The notes beneath the pieces are model-generated. The model searched no databases. It was not told where the DNA came from and saw only the letters and a list, made by a program, of their open reading frames with translations. From assembly GCA_003533405.1 (NCBI GenBank), contig DQDL01000093.1:1-9675 (forward strand): DNA of 9,675 nucleotides, in the 5' to 3' direction. Made by a program: the position numbers and the translations under genes. Shown here one piece after another: positions 1 to 5,970 of the stretch (position 1 is its first letter; each line of letters starts with the position of its first letter). Source of the stretch: Clostridiales bacterium (GTDB lineage Bacteria > Bacillota > Clostridia > Oscillospirales > Oscillospiraceae).

Positions 1-183
1 GAGCAGGAGCTGCAGAGCGCCCTTGAGCGTGAGATCAGCACCGTCGATATCGGCGAAATGGTCATGAGAAGGATGAAGGAGGTCGACGAGGTCGCATATG
101 TGCGCTTTGCTTCGGTCTACCGCAGCTTTAAGGATATAAACACCTTCATGGAGGAGCTCACAAAGCTTCTTAGCGACAAGTGA
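1..183 (+). CDS. nrdR: Transcriptional repressor NrdR, C-terminal fragment
   Basis: This is the last 60 codons of a gene that begins before the window. NrdR is a zinc-ribbon plus ATP-cone repressor of ribonucleotide reductase operons. It senses ATP/dATP and binds NrdR boxes. The visible part is the end of the ATP-cone and the C-terminal tail, with the family's near-invariant run DEVAYVRFASVYRSFKDI at about residues 31-48 of the fragment, preceded by an IGEMVMRRMKE helix. The zinc ribbon is outside the window. The stop TGA at 181-183 directly abuts the stop of the convergent gene on the other strand, and no terminator hairpin lies between them. Family identity is very secure. Full length cannot be judged. 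Confidence 0.95.
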   Translation, partial: EQELQSALEREISTVDIGEMVMRRMKEVDEVAYVRFASVYRSFKDINTFMEELTKLLSDK

Positions 184-564
184 TCAGAATATGCTGCCGA
201 AGCTAAGATGCTCTATCGTAATGAGCGATTGTAGGTGAGCGTCCAGCTTGCGGTAGCTTCCCTCGGCGCCTTCTGCGTCCTTTGACGCAATGTCCGACAG
301 CATATCGAAAAACGCATCCGTCGCCGAGTCTATCTCCGTGTGACGGATGAATATGTGTGTATACTCGTCCATGTCAAGCCACCTGTCCGCTGCCGAACGC
401 AGCTGCCTGTAGGCATCCTCAAAGTCGCCGTTTTGGGCGCTTTCATAGGCTTTTTCCGCCTCCGTGCGCAGGGAGCCTATCTTGGTGTCCATCACATGGA
501 TATTGTATAGCGAGCCTAAAAACAGCGCCAGAAGCAGCAGATATGCGCATATTTCTCTGTTCAT
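184..564 (-). CDS. DUF4363 family membrane-anchored protein
   Basis: A 126-residue protein with one N-terminal hydrophobic helix (about residues 5-23, rich in Leu/Ala), followed by a helical, charged region with heptad-like spacing, e.g. the stretch around residues 30-60 with TEAEKAYESAQNGDFEDAYR. This fits the small DUF4363 family of Clostridia, whose members are often encoded directly after a DUF421 gene, as here. Its start codon overlaps the DUF421 stop by 4 bases (ATGA at 561-564), which indicates translational coupling. An AAAGGAG ribosome binding site sits just upstream. It probably acts as a partner of the DUF421 protein at the membrane, with the soluble helical part outside the cytoplasm, but its biochemical role is unknown. 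The family assignment is from recalled sequence features and gene order. Confidence 0.75.
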   Translation of the reverse strand: MNREICAYLLLLALFLGSLYNIHVMDTKIGSLRTEAEKAYESAQNGDFEDAYRQLRSAADRWLDMDEYTHIFIRHTEIDSATDAFFDMLSDIASKDAEGAEGSYRKLDAHLQSLITIEHLSFGSIF

Positions 565-1241
565 TTTGCCTGCTCCTTTCGCTGGCAGAATATCTTGCCC
601 GTTTCGGTGAGCGTGAGAAGGTACACATCCTCCGCAGATGCTGCGCCCTGACGCTTTATCTCCCTGTCGAGCCAGCTTCTGTCTCTGCCGAGTATGTGCA
701 GATTGTTGTCGAGTATCCTGCCCTCGTTTATTATAATGTGGGCGTAGCCGTCGCTTTTGGCGGTGATGCCGAGCTGGGACGGTGTGACCGGCTGCTCGGA
801 CTTTTGCAAAATGACATTGAGCTGACCGTTCGTTTCGAGCACCGCATATTCTATCTGCGTCGTGTCCGATAAGCCTTGGTTTCGCAGCTCCTGCATCAGC
901 TCATCGAGCGTGAAGCGGTTTTTACGCATTTTCTCACGGTCGATCTTGCTGTTTTCTATAATTATCTCGGGCTTGCCGAACACGAGCTTGCGCACTTTCA
1001 GGCTGCGCATGGATAGCCCGGCGATGATTATCTCGAGCGCAAACAGCGTGAATATCGGTACAAGACCGTTTAATAGGGGAGTGCCAATATCCTGCAAGGG
1101 CGTTGCGGCAAGATCTGCGATAAGTGCACCGACGATAAATTCAGACAGCTCCATTTCACCGAGCTGCCGTTTACCCATGATGCGCATCGATATAAGGATG
1201 GTAAAATATAATATTATTGTTCTGACAAAAATTATGGCCAA
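561..1241 (-). CDS. DUF421/YetF family membrane protein (TTG start)
   Basis: A 226-residue membrane protein of the DUF421 (YetF) family. Three hydrophobic segments occupy about residues 2-19, 34-50 and 58-77. Between the first two lies the family motif MGKRQLGEMELSEFIVGAL (22-40). The soluble C-terminal part starts at FGKPEIIIENSKID (88-101). In Bacillus, homologues are membrane proteins, some of them associated with spores; no enzymatic role is established. The frame stays open upstream to 1502, but that extension runs back into the divergent nagB-like gene and is not membrane-like. A TTG at 1241-1239 has a GGAGG site (1254-1250) 8 bases upstream and gives the usual family length, so I use that start. 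It is coupled by a 4-base overlap to the DUF4363 gene downstream. No terminator is visible after the pair. Confidence 0.87.
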   Translation of the reverse strand: MAIIFVRTIILYFTILISMRIMGKRQLGEMELSEFIVGALIADLAATPLQDIGTPLLNGLVPIFTLFALEIIIAGLSMRSLKVRKLVFGKPEIIIENSKIDREKMRKNRFTLDELMQELRNQGLSDTTQIEYAVLETNGQLNVILQKSEQPVTPSQLGITAKSDGYAHIIINEGRILDNNLHILGRDRSWLDREIKRQGAASAEDVYLLTLTETGKIFCQRKEQAK

Positions 1242-1283
1242 TTTTATCGCCTCCGACTGATAGCTTTTCCAAGGCGGAGACGA

Positions 1284-1289
1284 ATTATA
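1284..1289 (-). promoter_or_regulatory. Possible -10 box for the DUF421-DUF4363 pair
   Basis: On the minus strand the sequence reads TATAAT, a perfect -10 hexamer, about 43 bases before the TTG start of the DUF421 gene. At 17 bases upstream of it only a poor -35 (TCTTCA) is present, and that lies within the first codons of the divergent gene. The placement suits a short leader, but the weak -35 keeps this tentative. The 64-base divergent gap shows no convincing promoter for the plus-strand gene. Confidence 0.3.
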
Positions 1290-1305
1290 AAGGAAGCGTA
1301 TAAAA

Positions 1306-1992
1306 ATGAAGATTATTGTTGACAGCAAAGAAGCGATAAACAAGCTTGTTTCGTCAATGGTGAAAAAGCTTGTTTCAGAAAAACCCGATGCCTGCCTTGC
1401 CTTTACGGCGGGACACTCGCTTGAGGGCGTTTTCACCGAGCTTGCCTCGGATGAGACTGCCGACCTTTCCGGCTGCGAGGTATTCAATGTCTGCGAATAC
1501 ATAGGCGCAGACGAGAGCCTGAGCTGCGCTCATCAGCTTAACGAGGAGCTTTATTCAAAAAAAGGCATTACGAAGCTTCACAATCCGCCCGAGGAAAACC
1601 CCGAGAGCTACGACGATGAGATAGCGGCCCACGGCGGCCTTGACCTTGTCGTTCTCGGCATCGGCCTAAACGGCCATATCGGCTTTAACGAGCCTGCTAC
1701 GCTTTATGACACGCATACCCATGTCCAGCAGCTTACCGACAGCACGAAGCGCATGAAGGCTGAGCATTTTGGCGGCATCGAAAATGTGCCTGATATGGGC
1801 GTTACCATGGGGCTTAAAACCATATGCAGTGCCAAAAATGTTATCCTTGTTGCATTCGGCGAAGAAAAGGCGGAGATAATCCATAAGCTGGTCTACGGTA
1901 AAACTACGACCTATGTGCCTGCCGCCATGCTCCAGATGCATATGAATATGACCCTTTGCCTTGATAAAGAGGCGGCGTCAAAGCTCGATTGA
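1306..1992 (+). CDS. Divergent NagB-like glucosamine-6-phosphate deaminase/isomerase family protein
   Basis: A 228-residue member of the NagB/6-phosphogluconolactonase fold. Classical NagB converts GlcN-6-P to fructose-6-P and ammonia, reversibly. The signature GIGLNGHIGFNEP is intact at 118-130, with His124 and Glu129 at the positions of E. coli His143 and Glu148, and Asn122 where E. coli has Asp141. Later family features are GEEKAEII (185-192), VPAAMLQMH (204-212) and the DKEAASKL tail. Two sites are odd. The segment that usually reads MDEYVG is VCEYIG (62-67), so the catalytic Asp72 equivalent is Cys63. The N-terminal phosphate-loop region reads FTAGHS (33-38) rather than the usual GGTP/GSTP type. 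It is first in an operon with glmM and a GlmU-like acetyltransferase, so an amino-sugar phosphate substrate is likely. The exact reaction is uncertain. The start is an ATG with AGGAAG 9 bases upstream. Confidence 0.82.
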   Translation: MKIIVDSKEAINKLVSSMVKKLVSEKPDACLAFTAGHSLEGVFTELASDETADLSGCEVFNVCEYIGADESLSCAHQLNEELYSKKGITKLHNPPEENPESYDDEIAAHGGLDLVVLGIGLNGHIGFNEPATLYDTHTHVQQLTDSTKRMKAEHFGGIENVPDMGVTMGLKTICSAKNVILVAFGEEKAEIIHKLVYGKTTTYVPAAMLQMHMNMTLCLDKEAASKLD

Positions 1993-2012
1993 GCATAAGG
2001 GGAGTAACAGTT

Positions 2013-3377
2013 ATGGGAAAATATTTCGGAACCGACGGCTTCCGTGGTGAAGCGAATGTTGACCTTACGGTCATGCATGCATTTGAGATAGGCCGCTACC
2101 TCGGCTGGTACTACGGAAAGGACCACAAGGCCCGTGTCGTCATCGGCAAGGACACCCGCCGTTCAAGCTATATGTTCGAGTCGGCACTGTGCGCAGGCCT
2201 TACTGCATCGGGCGCTGATGCCTATCTTCTGCATGTCACCACCACGCCCAGCGTTTCATACATCGCAAGAGCGGATGATTTTGACTGCGGCATAATGATC
2301 TCGGCAAGCCACAACCCTTATTACGACAACGGCATCAAGCTCATTAACGGCGCAGGCGAGAAGATGAGCGACGATGTGCTTGACGGCATCGAGGAGTATA
2401 TCGACAAGGCAAGCTCCGGCGAGCCCGACGTTCTGCCCTACGCCAAGGACGATAAGATAGGAAGAACGGTCGACTACGCCGCCGGCAGGAACCGCTATAT
2501 TGGTTTCCTTATCTCGCTTGCTACCCGCTCGTACAAGGGCAAAAAGGTCGGCCTTGACTGCGCAAACGGCAGCACATGGATGATGGCAAAAAGCGTGTTT
2601 GATGCTCTGGGTGCCGACACCTATGTTATAAACAACAACCCCGATGGCCTCAATATCAATGTCGACTGCGGATCAACGCATATAGAGAAGATGCAGCAGT
2701 TTGTCCTCGAAAACGGACTTGATGTTGGCTTTGCATTTGACGGCGATGCCGACCGCTGCCTTGCCGTCGACGAAAAGGGCAACATCATAACAGGTGATCA
2801 TATTTTGTATGTCTGCGGCAAGTATATGCACGATTGCGGCATCTTGGGCAATAAGAAGATAGTCACGACCGTCATGTCGAACATGGGCCTCTACAAGGCG
2901 CTTGACGAGCTCGGCATCGGCTACGAAAAGACCAAGGTCGGCGACAAATATGTTGCCGAGAACATGCGTGCAAACGGTCATATCCTCGGCGGCGAGCAGT
3001 CGGGACACATTATTTTCGGCCGCCTTGCAAACTCCGGTGACGGCATTCTGACCGCCATAAAGATAATGGAAGCCATGTGTGAGAGTAAGCAGCCCCTTTC
3101 GATTCTTGCTGCTCCAGTGGCCATGTATCCGCAGATTCTTAAAAATGTTGTCGTTGATGACAAGGACGCAACGCTCGAATGCGCCGAGGTCAAGGCGGCA
3201 GTCGCCGAGGTCGAGGCAAAGCTCGGCTCGGAGGGCAGAGTGCTTCTCAGAAAGAGCGGCACAGAGCCCGTCCTGCGTGTCATGGTCGAGGCACTCACGC
3301 ATGAAAAATGCGAGGGGAGCGTTGATTATATCATCGATGCAATGGCTAAGTGCGGAAGACTCGTGAAGGTGAAATAA
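2013..3377 (+). CDS. glmM: Phosphoglucosamine mutase GlmM
   Basis: A 454-residue alpha-D-phosphohexomutase, about the normal length for GlmM (near 450). It interconverts GlcN-6-P and GlcN-1-P in the cytoplasm on the way to UDP-GlcNAc. All four functional sites are visible: the FGTDGFRG N-terminus; the phosphoserine loop SASHNPYYDNGIK (97-109, phosphorylated Ser99); the metal loop DGDADR (243-248); the sugar-binding GEQSGH (327-332), which marks GlmM rather than a general phosphomannomutase; and the phosphate-binding RKSGTEP (413-419). The ATG at 2013 is chosen because AAGGGGAG lies 8 bases upstream and the protein then begins at the conserved GKYFGTDG; the longer in-frame start at 1989 is inside the preceding gene. 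It lies 20 bases after the nagB-like stop and overlaps the next gene by one base (TAATG), so the three genes form an operon. Confidence 0.95.
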   Translation: MGKYFGTDGFRGEANVDLTVMHAFEIGRYLGWYYGKDHKARVVIGKDTRRSSYMFESALCAGLTASGADAYLLHVTTTPSVSYIARADDFDCGIMISASHNPYYDNGIKLINGAGEKMSDDVLDGIEEYIDKASSGEPDVLPYAKDDKIGRTVDYAAGRNRYIGFLISLATRSYKGKKVGLDCANGSTWMMAKSVFDALGADTYVINNNPDGLNINVDCGSTHIEKMQQFVLENGLDVGFAFDGDADRCLAVDEKGNIITGDHILYVCGKYMHDCGILGNKKIVTTVMSNMGLYKALDELGIGYEKTKVGDKYVAENMRANGHILGGEQSGHIIFGRLANSGDGILTAIKIMEAMCESKQPLSILAAPVAMYPQILKNVVVDDKDATLECAEVKAAVAEVEAKLGSEGRVLLRKSGTEPVLRVMVEALTHEKCEGSVDYIIDAMAKCGRLVKVK

Positions 3378-4036
3378 TGCTTGAGATCAAAGAACTTTTA
3401 GACCTGACCAAGACCATAGCGGCTCCGCTTTTCGAGGGCAAGACCTACCCTTGGGAGGTGCTGCCCGATATAAAGGACTTTATCATTGCCCTTGGCAATA
3501 CACTGCCCGAGGACGAATATGAAAAGCGTGGCGAAAATGTCTGGGTCGCAAGGGATGCAACGGTTTTCCCGTCTGCTTACATCGGCAGCCCCTGCATCAT
3601 CGACCACGGTGCCGAGGTGCGCCACTGCGCATTCATAAGAGGCAGCGCCATCATCGGCAAAAACACCGTCGTCGGCAACTCTACCGAGATAAAAAACTCG
3701 ATACTTTTCGACAATGTCCAAGCGCCGCATTATAATTACATCGGCGACTCCGTGCTCGGCTACAAGTCGCACATGGGCGCAGGCTCGATAACGAGCAATG
3801 TCAAAAGCGACAAGACCCTTGTCGTCATCAAATCTTGCGAGGGCGAGATCGAGACAAAGCGCAAAAAGGTCGGCGCTATCCTCGGCGACGGTGTCGAGAT
3901 AGGCTGCAACAGCGTTCTTAACCCCGGCACGATCCTCGGCCGAGGCGCAAGCGTTTACCCCACAAGCTGCGTTCGTGGCGTCATCCCCGAAAACGGCATT
4001 TATAAGGACAAAGACAATATAGTTATTAGAAAGTAA
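3377..4036 (+). CDS. GlmU-like left-handed beta-helix acetyltransferase without pyrophosphorylase domain
   Basis: A 219-residue protein made of a short helical N-terminus (1-50) and a left-handed beta-helix with hexapeptide repeats (about 55-200). The helix resembles the C-terminal acetyltransferase half of GlmU, which acetylates GlcN-1-P with acetyl-CoA. QAPHYNYIGDSVLG (115-128) matches the GlmU active-site segment, with His118 at the position of E. coli His363. GAGSITSN (134-141) and GAILGDGVEIGCNSV (166-180) match later coils. The N-terminal uridylyltransferase domain of true GlmU is absent, so it cannot make UDP-GlcNAc alone. The start ATG overlaps the glmM stop by one base, with an AAGGTG site before it; an upstream in-frame Met at 3350 is inside glmM. 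Database names for such proteins often say pyrophosphorylase, which the sequence does not support. Substrate GlcN-1-P is inferred from the adjacent glmM. Confidence 0.85.
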   Translation: MLEIKELLDLTKTIAAPLFEGKTYPWEVLPDIKDFIIALGNTLPEDEYEKRGENVWVARDATVFPSAYIGSPCIIDHGAEVRHCAFIRGSAIIGKNTVVGNSTEIKNSILFDNVQAPHYNYIGDSVLGYKSHMGAGSITSNVKSDKTLVVIKSCEGEIETKRKKVGAILGDGVEIGCNSVLNPGTILGRGASVYPTSCVRGVIPENGIYKDKDNIVIRK

Positions 4037-4055
4037 AAATCAGTCACTCTTTTTT

Positions 4056-4106
4056 GGGCGGCATAAGCTGAAAAGCAAGCCGGTTTTGAACGGCTCTTTT
4101 CCGCCC
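4056..4106 (+). repeat. Imperfect long hairpin after the glmM operon
   Basis: GGGCGG (4056-4061) pairs with CCGCCC (4101-4106). Nested inside are GAAAAG (4070-4075) with CTTTTC (4096-4101) and AGCCG (4078-4082) with CGGCT (4091-4095), giving a bulged hairpin of about 50 bases. No U-run follows on either strand, so it is not a standard terminator. Its first 19 bases recur, diverged and inverted, at 4214-4232. Function unknown; it might stabilise the 3' end of the operon mRNA. Confidence 0.45.
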
Positions 4107-4117
4107 GTGCTTCATAA

Positions 4118-4154
4118 AAAATTCCGGTAATACACAAAGTATTGCCGGAATTTT
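4118..4154 (+). terminator. Bidirectional intrinsic terminator between convergent genes
   Basis: A 16-base-pair stem (left arm 4118-4133, right arm 4139-4154, loop ACAAA), with one G-U wobble as the only imperfection. On the plus strand the stem ends in TTTT and is followed by GTTATTTTG. On the minus strand the stem is followed by TTTTATG. It can therefore end both the nagB-like/glmM/acetyltransferase operon and the convergent Cys-rich gene. Confidence 0.85.
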
Positions 4155-4201
4155 GTTATTTTGCCTGAACGAAAAATAGCTCGCTCAAAACTAAACCCGT
4201 A

Positions 4202-4234
4202 AAGGGCGGCATGTTCTCATCTTATACCGCCCTT
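4202..4234 (-). repeat. Hairpin just after the Cys-rich gene
   Basis: AAGGGCGG (4202-4209) and CCGCCCTT (4227-4234) form a perfect 8-base-pair stem with a 17-base loop, 13 bases beyond the stop of the minus-strand gene. There is no strong U-run after it on the minus strand (TTTACGGG), so it is at best a weak terminator backed up by the hairpin at 4118-4154. The remaining intergenic bases from 4037 to 4247 show no gene or RNA that I recognise. Confidence 0.5.
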
Positions 4235-4247
4235 GGCGACTGATTTA

Positions 4248-5033
4248 TTATACCAAGCTTTTGTATTCGTCGCATTCCTCAACGGCATCGGGCGGGAAGA
4301 ACTCCTCAACCGGGAAGCGGATGCGCCCGAACATCGTGCACGGGTCATCCTCGCTTGCACCCACGCACTCCTTCTCCGGCAGGCAATAATCATAGGCGGG
4401 GATGAGCAGCTGCGTTGTGCGCAGAAGCCTGATTATCGAAAACTGGCCGAGCGTGACATAGAGCGTCTTTTCTGCCGATGCAAACGAGAGCTCATCATCA
4501 AAATGACTAAGTATTGCTTCGGGGATATCTCTCTGCTCTATGCCGGGGTCGGACACCGCAGTGTCGGAGAGCGTCATGTGCAGCGCAATGGGGTCTACCG
4601 CATCGACAACGGCGTAGGGCATGCTGTTGTCGGCACTGTTTACCGTGGCGTTCGACGAAAACGACTTCACACTGCCCTCACTGCCGAAGAGCATCACTCG
4701 CTTATCAAACACGGCAAGACCCGTAACGGTCTGATTTGACGGGAACACCTCGCCGGTTACCTTGTAGAAGTATGTGACATCGACGGTGTAATAGCCTCTG
4801 TTGAGGCAGATCTCCTTAACGCTGACCTCGCACTGCAAAAGCTCGGCACAGCGGGGGCGGACGCTGAATGCGCTCTGTATCAAGGGCGCCGAGTTCACGG
4901 TGGGGTAGACCCTCAGCTCCTCGACACAGTCCTTATCCCGACAGGAGTCCATTATCTTCCTTGTATCTATGCAGACGGCCTCTTTGATGCAGTCATCATT
5001 GCTAACAGGCCCCGGAACGACCCTGTCTGCCAT
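4248..5033 (-). CDS. Conserved Cys-rich protein of unknown function
   Basis: A 261-residue soluble protein with no signal peptide and no membrane segment. The N-terminal 60 residues are Cys-rich, with the motif CIDTRKIMDSCRDKDC (21-36) and further Cys at 15. I recall similar DSCRDKDC proteins in other Clostridia, all without assigned function. The middle part looks beta-rich, e.g. YYTVDVTYFYKVTGEVF (about residues 91-107), and more Cys follow near the C-terminus (CLPEKEC). The spacing suggests metal binding or disulfide linkage, as in spore coat proteins, but nothing proves this. I chose the ATG at 5033 because GGGAGG lies 7 bases upstream; another in-frame ATG two codons earlier sits too close to that site, and a start at 5096 would run past it. 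It stands alone, divergent from the small membrane peptide gene. Function is not assigned. Confidence 0.75.
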   Translation of the reverse strand: MADRVVPGPVSNDDCIKEAVCIDTRKIMDSCRDKDCVEELRVYPTVNSAPLIQSAFSVRPRCAELLQCEVSVKEICLNRGYYTVDVTYFYKVTGEVFPSNQTVTGLAVFDKRVMLFGSEGSVKSFSSNATVNSADNSMPYAVVDAVDPIALHMTLSDTAVSDPGIEQRDIPEAILSHFDDELSFASAEKTLYVTLGQFSIIRLLRTTQLLIPAYDYCLPEKECVGASEDDPCTMFGRIRFPVEEFFPPDAVEECDEYKSLV

Positions 5034-5055
5034 AAACATACCTCCCTGATCATTT

Positions 5056-5072
5056 TTGAAGTAAAACTTCAA
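5056..5072. promoter_or_regulatory. Perfect 7-bp inverted repeat upstream of the Cys-rich gene
   Basis: TTGAAGT-AAA-ACTTCAA reads the same on both strands apart from the 3-base centre. It lies 23 bases before the start codon of the minus-strand gene, between its ribosome binding site and its likely promoter. It could be an operator for a dimeric regulator or a small hairpin at the 5' end of the mRNA. No U-run follows, so it is not a terminator. Confidence 0.45.
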
Positions 5073-5075
5073 TAC

Positions 5076-5083
5076 AGTGTATG
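5076..5083 (-). promoter_or_regulatory. Possible sporulation-type -10 box for the Cys-rich gene
   Basis: On the minus strand CATACACT matches the SigE-type -10 consensus CATACAAT at 7 of 8 bases and begins with the CATA shared with SigK. No clear -35 lies at the ideal distance; CACA is 15 bases upstream. An alternative is a weak sigma-A promoter, TTGACC (5096-5091) with TATTGA (5074-5069) at 16-base spacing. The choice cannot be made from sequence alone. Confidence 0.25.
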
Positions 5084-5111
5084 CGCCGAGGGTCAAATTG
5101 TGAAGTATTCA

Positions 5112-5140
5112 TTTACAAAAACGAAAAGCTGTATTATTAT
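5112..5140 (+). promoter_or_regulatory. Sigma-A promoter of the small membrane peptide gene
   Basis: TTTACA (5112-5117) and TATTAT (5135-5140) with a 17-base spacer each match the consensus at 5 of 6 bases. A second TATTAT begins 3 bases earlier. Transcription would begin near 5147 and run into a GGAGG ribosome binding site at 5151-5155. Confidence 0.65.
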
Positions 5141-5162
5141 GATGGTGTACGGAGGTGCGAAT

Positions 5163-5354
5163 ATGGGAAAGAGATTTGCTTTACTTATAATTGCGGCGGA
5201 GGTCATTTTACTTGCGGCCATGCTGCTTGCCGACTTCGGCATACTGCCGAGCCGCATCGACCCGCTTTCGACAAAGAGCATCATGATGCATCTGTCGGTG
5301 GTCATAATCATCATCGGCTCGCTTATCGCAATCAAGCGTGCGGATAAGAAATAG
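5163..5354 (+). CDS. Small two-helix membrane peptide, unknown function
   Basis: A 63-residue peptide with two hydrophobic helices (about residues 5-24 and 42-57) joined by a short loop containing PSRIDPLSTKS, and a basic tail ending in KRADKK. The tail and the KR near the N-terminus suggest both ends are cytoplasmic. The start ATG at 5163 is preceded by a strong CGGAGGTG site; the frame is open further upstream to 5100, but that region holds the promoter, so the longer version is not used. It has its own promoter, and the following DUF4364 gene has another one only a few bases after this stop. I do not recognise a family, and no function is assigned. Confidence 0.65.
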   Translation: MGKRFALLIIAAEVILLAAMLLADFGILPSRIDPLSTKSIMMHLSVVIIIIGSLIAIKRADKK

Positions 5355-5356
5355 CA

Positions 5357-5385
5357 TTTACAGTTTTGAAAATTTGCTGTATAAT
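5357..5385 (+). promoter_or_regulatory. Strong sigma-A promoter of the DUF4364 gene
   Basis: TTTACA (5357-5362), a 17-base spacer and a perfect TATAAT (5380-5385). The -35 starts 3 bases after the stop of the small membrane peptide. The likely start of transcription, near 5392, leaves a very short leader that carries the GAGGAG ribosome binding site for the ATG at 5406. This is the best promoter in the window. Confidence 0.85.
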
Positions 5386-5405
5386 TTCAAGTGAGGAGTG
5401 ATATC

Positions 5406-5921
5406 ATGGACAGACTTGGATTTATCCACGAAAAGCTCGACATTAAGATACTGATACTGTTCATACTGCGCCGCTTGCCCGGCACGGTCGACCGTGATAT
5501 GCTGTCTGACTTTACTCAGTGCGACGGCGGCGTCGGATATTTCGATTTTTCCGACTGCCTTAGTGAGCTTGTCGACACCGGCCTTGTCACCGAGACGCCC
5601 GAGGGCTACCGCATAACCGAAAAGGGTGCGCAGGCGGGGGAGACCGTTGAGAGCAGCCTACCGTTTTCCGTGCGCAAAAAGGCCGAAAAGCTCATTGCGC
5701 CCGAGGCCGAGCGCCTTCGCAGGCTATCCATGCTCACGGCCGAGCACAAGGTCAAGGACGGCAACTGCATGGTCACGCTCGCCATGAACGACGGCAAGGG
5801 CGAGGTCATGCGCCTGAAGATCTTAAGCTCCGGCGAGGAGCAGGCACAGCGCATCGAGAAAAACTTCAAGAGCAATGCAGAGGATATCTACTGCAAGCTA
5901 ATAGAGCTGCTCGATAAATAA
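5406..5921 (+). CDS. DUF4364 family winged-helix-like protein
   Basis: A 171-residue cytoplasmic protein of the DUF4364 family, common in Clostridia and of unknown function. The N-terminal 75 residues look like a winged helix of the PadR/MarR kind: a first helix KLDIKILILFILRR (10-23), then helices with FSDCLSELVDTGLV (48-61) and a wing with GYRITEKG (67-74). The remainder alternates helices and strands (RKKAEKLI, then VTLAMNDG and VMRLKIL) and ends in a helix with CKLIELLD. It may be a DNA-binding regulator, but no target is visible. The start ATG at 5406 is chosen for its GAGGAG site; an in-frame Met five codons earlier overlaps that site. A terminator follows 17 bases after the stop. Confidence 0.8.
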   Translation: MDRLGFIHEKLDIKILILFILRRLPGTVDRDMLSDFTQCDGGVGYFDFSDCLSELVDTGLVTETPEGYRITEKGAQAGETVESSLPFSVRKKAEKLIAPEAERLRRLSMLTAEHKVKDGNCMVTLAMNDGKGEVMRLKILSSGEEQAQRIEKNFKSNAEDIYCKLIELLDK

Positions 5922-5938
5922 TCAAAGGGTCTATCTTT

Positions 5939-5970
5939 AATGCCCATCGGACGATGGGCATTTTGTGTTT
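5939..5970 (+). terminator. Intrinsic terminator between DUF4364 and asnA
   Basis: AATGCCCATC (5939-5948) pairs with GATGGGCATT (5953-5962), loop GGAC, and is followed by a U-rich run up to 5970 (TTTTGTGTTT). The asnA ribosome binding site begins immediately after, so no promoter fits between this hairpin and asnA. Confidence 0.85.

Noticed and set aside
357..872. 171-codon forward reading frame
   Set aside because: Antisense to the coupled DUF4363 and DUF421 genes, whose overlap and ribosome binding sites are clear.
1242..1502. N-terminal extension of the DUF421 protein by 87 residues
   Set aside because: The frame is open, but the added residues are Ser/Thr-rich and not membrane-like, they overlap the start of the nagB-like gene, and a TTG with an ideal GGAGG site gives the normal family length.
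2673..3302. 209-codon reverse reading frame
   Set aside because: It lies wholly inside glmM on the opposite strand, has no ribosome binding site I could support and no family features; it is a by-product of GC-rich codons.
4233..4739. 168-codon forward reading frame
   Set aside because: Antisense to the Cys-rich gene, begins in the terminator region and has no convincing ribosome binding site; the minus-strand gene has a good one and family-like motifs.
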